Shown here one piece after another: positions 24,128-30,188 of a DNA stretch of 30,188 nucleotides. Made by a program: the position numbers and the translations under genes. How positions within the stretch are numbered: position 1 is the stretch's first letter; each line of letters begins with the position of its first letter. Below the pieces are notes generated by a model. The model saw only the letters and a program-made list of their open reading frames with translations. It was not told the origin of the DNA and did not search any database. The DNA is from JACQFZ01 sp036381895 (GTDB lineage Bacteria; Pseudomonadota; Gammaproteobacteria; Acidiferrobacterales; Sulfurifustaceae): positions 1-30,188 of the forward strand of contig DASVBY010000073.1 of assembly GCA_036381895.1 (NCBI GenBank), read 5' to 3'.

Positions 24128-27004
24128 ATGCCGGATATCGCTAAACACCGACGCTCTCCCGTGCTTGCCCCGGCTTCGCCGCTGGCCGGCATCAACGCGG
24201 CGTATCTCGAGGCGATCTACGAGGCTTATCTCGAGGATCCGAGCGCCGTCGATCCGTCGTGGCGCACCTATTTCGAAGAACTGCCGCGCGTCGACGGCCG
24301 CGCCGACACGCCGCACGCCCCGGTGCGCGCGGCGTTCCGCCGCCTCGCGCGCGCGGGCGGCGCGCAGCCGCTCTCGGTCGCTCCGGCGCCGGCCGGGCCC
24401 TCGGTCGAGACCGAGCGCAAGCAGATCCGCGTGCTCCAGCTGATCAACGCCTATCGGGTCCGCGGGCATCAGCTTGCAACCCTCGATCCCCTGGGCCTCG
24501 CCGAGCGCTCCGGCGCACCGGACCTCGACCTCAGCTTCCACGGCCTCTCGGTGCACGATCTCGATACCGAGTTCGAGACCGGCTCGCTGGTCGGGCCGCG
24601 GCGCGCAACGCTGCGCGAAATTCTCGAGGCGCTGCAGCGAACCTACTGCGGAACGCTCGCGGTCGAGTACATGCACCTCACCGATACCGCGGAGCGGCGC
24701 TGGCTGCAGAGCTGCGTCGAGAGCGTGCGCGGCGTGCCGGCCTATCCGCCCGAGGTGAAGCAGCGGCTGCTCGACCGGCTCACCGCCGCCGAAGGGCTCG
24801 AGCGCTACCTGCACGCGAAATACGTCGGGCAGAAGCGCTTCTCGCTCGAGGGCGGGGAGAGCCTGATTCCGATGCTCGACGAGGTGATCCAGCGCGCCGG
24901 CGCCTACGGCGTCAAGGAGATCGTCATCGGCATGGCGCATCGCGGGCGCCTGAACGTGCTCATCAACATCATGGGCAAGCGCCCGAGCGATCTGTTCCTC
25001 GAGTTCGACGGCAAGGCACAGACGACGAACGACGGAACCGGCGACGTGAAGTACCACCTCGGCTTCTCCTCGGACGTGCAGACGCCGGGTGGGCCGGTGC
25101 ACCTTGCGCTCGCCTTCAATCCGTCGCACCTCGAGATCGTGGGCCCCGTGGTGCAGGGTTCGGTGCGCGCGCGCCAGCAGCGCCTGCGCGACAAGCACGG
25201 TGCGCGCGTGCTGCCGGTCGTGATCCACGGCGATGCCGCGTTCGCGGGCCAGGGCGTGGTCATGGAGACCTTCAACATGTCCCAGGCGCGCGGCTACTCG
25301 AACAAGGGTACCCTGCACATCATCGTCAACAACCAGATCGGCTTCACCACCAGCGCGCCGCACGACGCGCGCTCGACGCGCTACGCCTCGGACGTGGCGA
25401 AGATGATCGAAGCGCCGATCTTCCACGTGAACGGCGACGACCCCGAGGCGGTGCTCTTCGCCGCGGAGATCGCGCTCGACTACCGCATGACCTTCCGCAA
25501 GGACGTCGTGATCGATCTCGTCTGCTATCGCCGCCACGGACACAACGAGGCCGAAGAGCCGTCGGTGACGCAGCCGGTCATGTACCGCCGCATCAAGGAG
25601 CTGCCGACGACGCGCGAGCTGTACGCGCGCAAGCTCGCGGCCGAGGGCGTGATCGAGGCGGCCGACGCCGAGCAGCGCTTCAGCGCGTACCAGAAGGCGC
25701 TCGAGGCGGGCGATGTGGTGGCGCCGAATTTCCTGCCGCGCGAGCAGGTGCGCTACTCCTACACCGACTGGAATCCCTACATCGGCAAGAGCTGCCCCGA
25801 GGAGTGCGATACGCGCGTGCCGCTCGCCGAGCTGCGCGGCCTGGCCGAGCGCCTGCAGCGCTTGCCCGAAGGCTTCGAGCTGCACCCGATCGTCGCCAAG
25901 ATCTACGAGGCGCGCCGCAAGATGGCCGCGGGCGCGGCCCCGATCGACTGGGGCTTTGCCGAGAACCTCGCCTACGCCACGCTGCTCAAGGACGGATTCG
26001 GCGTACGGATCGCCGGCCAGGATTCGGGCCGCGGCACGTTCTCGCACCGGCATGCGCTCCTCTACAACTACAAGGACGGCTCGACGTACGTGCCGCTGCG
26101 CAACCTGTTCGAGGGACAGCCCAACTTCTGGGTGATCAATTCGCTGCTCTCGGAGGAGGCCGTGCTCGCGTTCGAGTACGGCTATGCCACTACGGATCCG
26201 AAGACGCTCACCATCTGGGAGGCGCAGTTCGGCGATTTCGCCAACGGTGCGCAGGTCGTGATCGACCAGTTCATCAGCGCGGGCGAACAGAAGTGGAACC
26301 GGCTCTCGGGGCTCACGCTGTTCCTGCCGCACGGCTACGAGGGTCAGGGCCCGGAGCACTCCTCGGCGCGCCTCGAGCGCTTCCTGCAGCTCTGCGCGCA
26401 GCAGAACATGGTCGTGACCGTGCCCTCCACCCCGGCGCAGATGTTCCACCTGCTGCGTCGGCAGATGCACTGGAGCTGCCGCAAGCCGCTCATCGTGTTG
26501 ACGCCGAAGAGCCTGCTGCGGCACCGGCTCTCCTTCAACACGCTCGAGGATCTGACGCAGCATTCCTTCCGCACCGTGCTGCCCGAGATCGATGCGCTCG
26601 ATCCGGCCGCGGTGCGACGCGTGCTCCTGTGCAGCGGCAAGGTGTACTACGATCTGCTCGAGCGGCGCCGCGAGCTCGGCCGGCAGGATGTCGCGATCAT
26701 TCGGGTCGAGCAGCTCTACCCGTTCCCGGAGAAGCGGCTCGCCGAGGAGCTCGCCCGCTATCCTCGTGCCGAGGAGTTCCTCTGGTGCCAGGAGGAGCCG
26801 CGCAACCAGGGCGCGTGGTGGACTACCCGGCACCGGCTGCAACGCGCACTCCCGCCGGGTCACGAGATCGGGTACGTCGGGCGCCCGACGCTCGCGGCGC
26901 CCGCGGTCGGCGACCACAACCTGCATCTCAAGCAGCTACAGGAGCTGCTCGAGGACGCGTTCCGTCCCCGCACCGACACCAGCAAGAAGCAGGCGGCTTC
27001 CTGA
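24128..27004 (+). CDS. sucA: 2-oxoglutarate dehydrogenase E1 component
   Basis: 958 residues. It is the thiamine-diphosphate subunit that decarboxylates 2-oxoglutarate in the TCA cycle. The N-terminal INAAYLEAIYEAYLEDPSAVDPSW is the E2-binding start of the family. Core blocks are IVIGMAHRGRLNVLINIMGK (H271), the TPP and Mg site GDAAFAGQGVVMETFNMS (D369) with NNQIGFTT, and NGDDPEAV and CYRRHGHNEAEEP. The transketolase-like half has GQDSGRGTFSHRHA, FEYGYATTDP, LFLPHGYEGQGPEHSSARLERFLQL and EEPRNQGAW. It is full length. sucB begins 33 bases later after an AGAGGAG site, and lpd follows, so all three subunits are encoded together. Confidence 0.98.
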   Translation: MPDIAKHRRSPVLAPASPLAGINAAYLEAIYEAYLEDPSAVDPSWRTYFEELPRVDGRADTPHAPVRAAFRRLARAGGAQPLSVAPAPAGPSVETERKQIRVLQLINAYRVRGHQLATLDPLGLAERSGAPDLDLSFHGLSVHDLDTEFETGSLVGPRRATLREILEALQRTYCGTLAVEYMHLTDTAERRWLQSCVESVRGVPAYPPEVKQRLLDRLTAAEGLERYLHAKYVGQKRFSLEGGESLIPMLDEVIQRAGAYGVKEIVIGMAHRGRLNVLINIMGKRPSDLFLEFDGKAQTTNDGTGDVKYHLGFSSDVQTPGGPVHLALAFNPSHLEIVGPVVQGSVRARQQRLRDKHGARVLPVVIHGDAAFAGQGVVMETFNMSQARGYSNKGTLHIIVNNQIGFTTSAPHDARSTRYASDVAKMIEAPIFHVNGDDPEAVLFAAEIALDYRMTFRKDVVIDLVCYRRHGHNEAEEPSVTQPVMYRRIKELPTTRELYARKLAAEGVIEAADAEQRFSAYQKALEAGDVVAPNFLPREQVRYSYTDWNPYIGKSCPEECDTRVPLAELRGLAERLQRLPEGFELHPIVAKIYEARRKMAAGAAPIDWGFAENLAYATLLKDGFGVRIAGQDSGRGTFSHRHALLYNYKDGSTYVPLRNLFEGQPNFWVINSLLSEEAVLAFEYGYATTDPKTLTIWEAQFGDFANGAQVVIDQFISAGEQKWNRLSGLTLFLPHGYEGQGPEHSSARLERFLQLCAQQNMVVTVPSTPAQMFHLLRRQMHWSCRKPLIVLTPKSLLRHRLSFNTLEDLTQHSFRTVLPEIDALDPAAVRRVLLCSGKVYYDLLERRRELGRQDVAIIRVEQLYPFPEKRLAEELARYPRAEEFLWCQEEPRNQGAWWTTRHRLQRALPPGHEIGYVGRPTLAAPAVGDHNLHLKQLQELLEDAFRPRTDTSKKQAAS

Positions 27005-27036
27005 GCCGGCCGTAGCCAAGAACAAGAGGAGCAGAG

Positions 27037-28296
<1,260 letters not shown>

Positions 28297-28339
28297 TACG
28301 CTGCGGGCTTTCTCGTACGCTAACCGCGGAGTTCGGGGG

Positions 28340-29800
28340 ATGGCAGACCGTTTTGATGTGATCGTCGTCGGCGCGGGTCCGGCCGGGTACGTCGCCGCAA
28401 TCCGCTGCGCGCAGCTCGGCATGCATACCGCAGTAGTGGACCGCTGGCTCGGCGCCGGCGGCAAACCGGCGCTCGGCGGCACGTGCCTGAACGTCGGCTG
28501 CATTCCCTCGAAGGCGCTGCTCGAGGCGTCAGAACTCTACACCGAAGCGAAGAACGGCGCCGCCTACGGCATACGCACCGACGGCGTCACGCTCGACCTC
28601 GCCGGCATGATGCGCCACAAGGAGAAGGTCGTGAGCGAGCTGACCGGCGGCGTGGCGCAGCTCTTTCGGGCGCACAACATCACCTGGATTCAGGGCCGCG
28701 GCCGGCTGCTGCCGAACCGCCGCGTCGAGGCGACCGAGCACGGCGGCGCCACGCGCATGCTCGAAGCGCAGCACGTGATCCTGGCGACCGGCTCGGTGCC
28801 GGTGGAGCTCGGGGTGGCGCCGCTGCAGGGCAATCGCATCGTCGATTCGACCGGCGCGCTTTCGTTCGATGCGGTCCCCGAGCGTCTCGGCATCATCGGC
28901 GCGGGCGTGATCGGCCTCGAGCTCGGGAGCGTGTGGCAGCGCCTCGGTTCCCGAGTGGTGCTGCTCGAGGCGCAGGAGCGGTTCCTCGCGATGGCGGACG
29001 CGCAGGTGGCGCGCGAGGCGTTCAAGCAGTTCAGTGCGCAGGGCCTGGACATTCGCCTCGGCGCCCGGGTGCTCGGCTCGAAGCTCACGGACGCGGGCGT
29101 CGTGGTCGACTACGAGGACAAGAACGGGCCGCAGCAGATCGAATGCGACCGGCTCATCGTCGCGGTCGGGCGCCGGCCGAACACCGACGGGTTGTTCGCG
29201 CCGGAGACCGAGCTGCTGCTCGACGAGTGGGGCTTCATACACGTCGATGAGCACTGCCGCACGAACCTGCCCGGGGTCTACGCCGTCGGCGACGTCGTGC
29301 GCGGACCGATGCTCGCGCACAAGGGAATGGAGGAAGGCGTGATGGTCGCCGAGACCATCGCGGGGCAGCACGCGGAGGTGAACTACGAGATCATCCCGTC
29401 GGTGATCTACACGTCCCCGGAGATCGCCTGGGCGGGCAAGACCGAGGAAGCGCTCAAGGCGAGCGGCGTTCCTTATCGTGCAGGCACCTTCCCCTTCGCC
29501 GCGAACGGGCGCGCGAAGGCGCTCGGTGCGACCGGAGGGTTCATCAAGATCCTGTCGCATGCCGAGACCGACCGCGTGCTCGGGGTGCACATGATCGGGC
29601 CGCAATGCGCGGAGCTGATCGCGCTCGGCGTCATGGCCATGGAGTTCGGCGCTTCGAGCGAGGACGTCGCGCTCACCATGTTCGCGCACCCGAGCCTTTC
29701 GGAGTCCTTCCACGAAGCGGCGCTGGCCGTGCTCGGGCGCCCGCTGCACGTGGCGCGGCCGCCGCGTCCCGCGCGCGCCGCCGGCGGCGCCGAAGCCTGA
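28340..29800 (+). CDS. lpdA: Dihydrolipoyl dehydrogenase, E3 of 2-oxoglutarate dehydrogenase
   Basis: 486 residues. It reoxidises the lipoyl groups of E2 and passes electrons to NAD through FAD. FAD-binding GAGPAGYVAAIRCAQLG opens the protein. The redox disulfide is C49 and C54 in GGTCLNVGCIPSKALLE, preceded by a GAGGKPAL segment like that seen in betaproteobacterial E3 enzymes. The NAD-binding loop is GIIGAGVIGLELGSVW, and the second FAD motif is GVYAVGDVVRGPMLAHK. The catalytic H450 and E455 lie in HPSLSESFHEA. A tail of about 20 residues rich in Arg, Ala and Pro ends the protein. It is the third gene of the operon. Confidence 0.97.
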   Translation: MADRFDVIVVGAGPAGYVAAIRCAQLGMHTAVVDRWLGAGGKPALGGTCLNVGCIPSKALLEASELYTEAKNGAAYGIRTDGVTLDLAGMMRHKEKVVSELTGGVAQLFRAHNITWIQGRGRLLPNRRVEATEHGGATRMLEAQHVILATGSVPVELGVAPLQGNRIVDSTGALSFDAVPERLGIIGAGVIGLELGSVWQRLGSRVVLLEAQERFLAMADAQVAREAFKQFSAQGLDIRLGARVLGSKLTDAGVVVDYEDKNGPQQIECDRLIVAVGRRPNTDGLFAPETELLLDEWGFIHVDEHCRTNLPGVYAVGDVVRGPMLAHKGMEEGVMVAETIAGQHAEVNYEIIPSVIYTSPEIAWAGKTEEALKASGVPYRAGTFPFAANGRAKALGATGGFIKILSHAETDRVLGVHMIGPQCAELIALGVMAMEFGASSEDVALTMFAHPSLSESFHEAALAVLGRPLHVARPPRPARAAGGAEA

Positions 29801-29821
29801 ACCCGAAGCCGCCGGCGGCGC
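29777..29821. repeat. Two copies of a palindromic 14-mer at the lpdA 3' end
   Basis: GCCGCCGGCGGCGC occurs at 29777-29790, inside the lpdA tail, and again at 29808-29821, after the stop. Each copy contains the perfect palindrome GCCGCCGGCGGC. The second copy could form a hairpin after the operon, but no T tract follows. Such GC palindromes also arise by chance in DNA of this composition. Confidence 0.5.
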
Positions 29822-29828
29822 ATGCGCG

Positions 29829-29834
29829 TATAAT
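29829..29834 (+). promoter_or_regulatory. -10 element for tRNA-Arg
   Basis: A perfect TATAAT lies 69 bases before the tRNA. The -35 region is masked by the GC palindrome and does not match the consensus. It is the only AT-rich hexamer in the gap after lpdA. Confidence 0.5.
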
Positions 29835-29902
29835 GACCGCGCTCGCGGACCGATACGGTCAATCGGCTCCAGGGATGGAGGGAACGACGACGTACCGAAT
29901 TT

Positions 29903-29979
<77 letters not shown>

Positions 29980-30188
29980 CTCTCGGCCGTTCGGGCTCCT
30001 GCGGCGGCATGGACGAATCGTCCGCCCAACTCTTGTCGCCTCCAATCCCAGTGAGCTCTCGCGCGACGTGCCGATGCGGGTGCGCCTGCGCCCCGGAATC
30101 CGCGGCTTCGACGCCTTCCGAGTGACCGCGACGCCGCTCGAACCCGCGCGGACGTCCTGCCCTCTGCTATCGACCGGGGTTGCGGGCT

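Noticed and set aside
24107..26926. A 939-codon open frame antisense to sucA
   Set aside because: It is a mirror of the sucA codon pattern in GC-rich DNA. The translation is Arg/Ala/His/Val-rich with no domain, and sucA on the other strand is certain.
30074..30188. A short open frame after tRNA-Arg running to the right edge, and a 38-codon frame at 30009
   Set aside because: Neither has a ribosome site or a recognisable sequence, and all frames stay open by chance in this GC-rich stretch.

Overview
The window is GC-rich and almost fully coding. It shows no insertion sequences, phage genes or CRISPR arrays. It falls into two parts that look as if they come from different lineages.

Positions 1 to about 4400, all minus strand, form a SAM-cycle operon: metK, ahcY (sharing ATGA), a DUF151 bifunctional-nuclease protein, and an exported membrane-anchored protein of unknown function. 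Directly after the last stop codon lies a clear cobalamin riboswitch, followed by the first 14 codons of an exported protein that runs off the left edge, plausibly a TonB-dependent receptor. The AhcY is the short archaeal/Thermotoga-like type with a GYGWCGRG dinucleotide-binding loop, not the usual proteobacterial form. MetK has a divergent C-terminus. The unknown protein resembles those of Gemmatimonadota-like bacteria. This points to horizontal transfer or to a chimeric assembly joined between about 4380 and 4570. However, metK divergent from two lpxL genes is also, as I recall it, a known betaproteobacterial arrangement, so the junction could be real.

Positions 4570 to 30188 are housekeeping DNA in an order typical of Betaproteobacteria or deep-branching Gammaproteobacteria. 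(a) Two tandem LpxL-family acyltransferases; the first has Asn in place of the catalytic acidic residue. (b) A convergent minus-strand operon def-fmt-rsmB-DUF4390-ntrY-ntrX, mostly overlapping, which joins N-terminal formyl-Met handling and rRNA methylation to a nitrogen-type two-component system. Its NtrX-like regulator has lost the Walker A lysine, the Walker B DE pair and GAFTGA. (c) Divergent from def, a LysM protein, then dprA-smg and topA with four zinc ribbons. (d) mltA, convergent with rnd and overlapping it by 31 bp. (e) mpl, a LON-domain protein and dsbA. (f) The 2-oxoglutarate dehydrogenase operon sucA-sucB-lpd, with a small hairpin over the sucA ribosome-binding site. (g) tRNA-Arg(CCG) with an encoded CCA end.

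I found no wholly new gene system. The points most worth following are the lineage break at about 4.4 kb, the riboswitch between the SAM operon and the truncated exported gene, the degenerate NtrX, the HX4N acyltransferase, and possible leader control of mpl and sucA.
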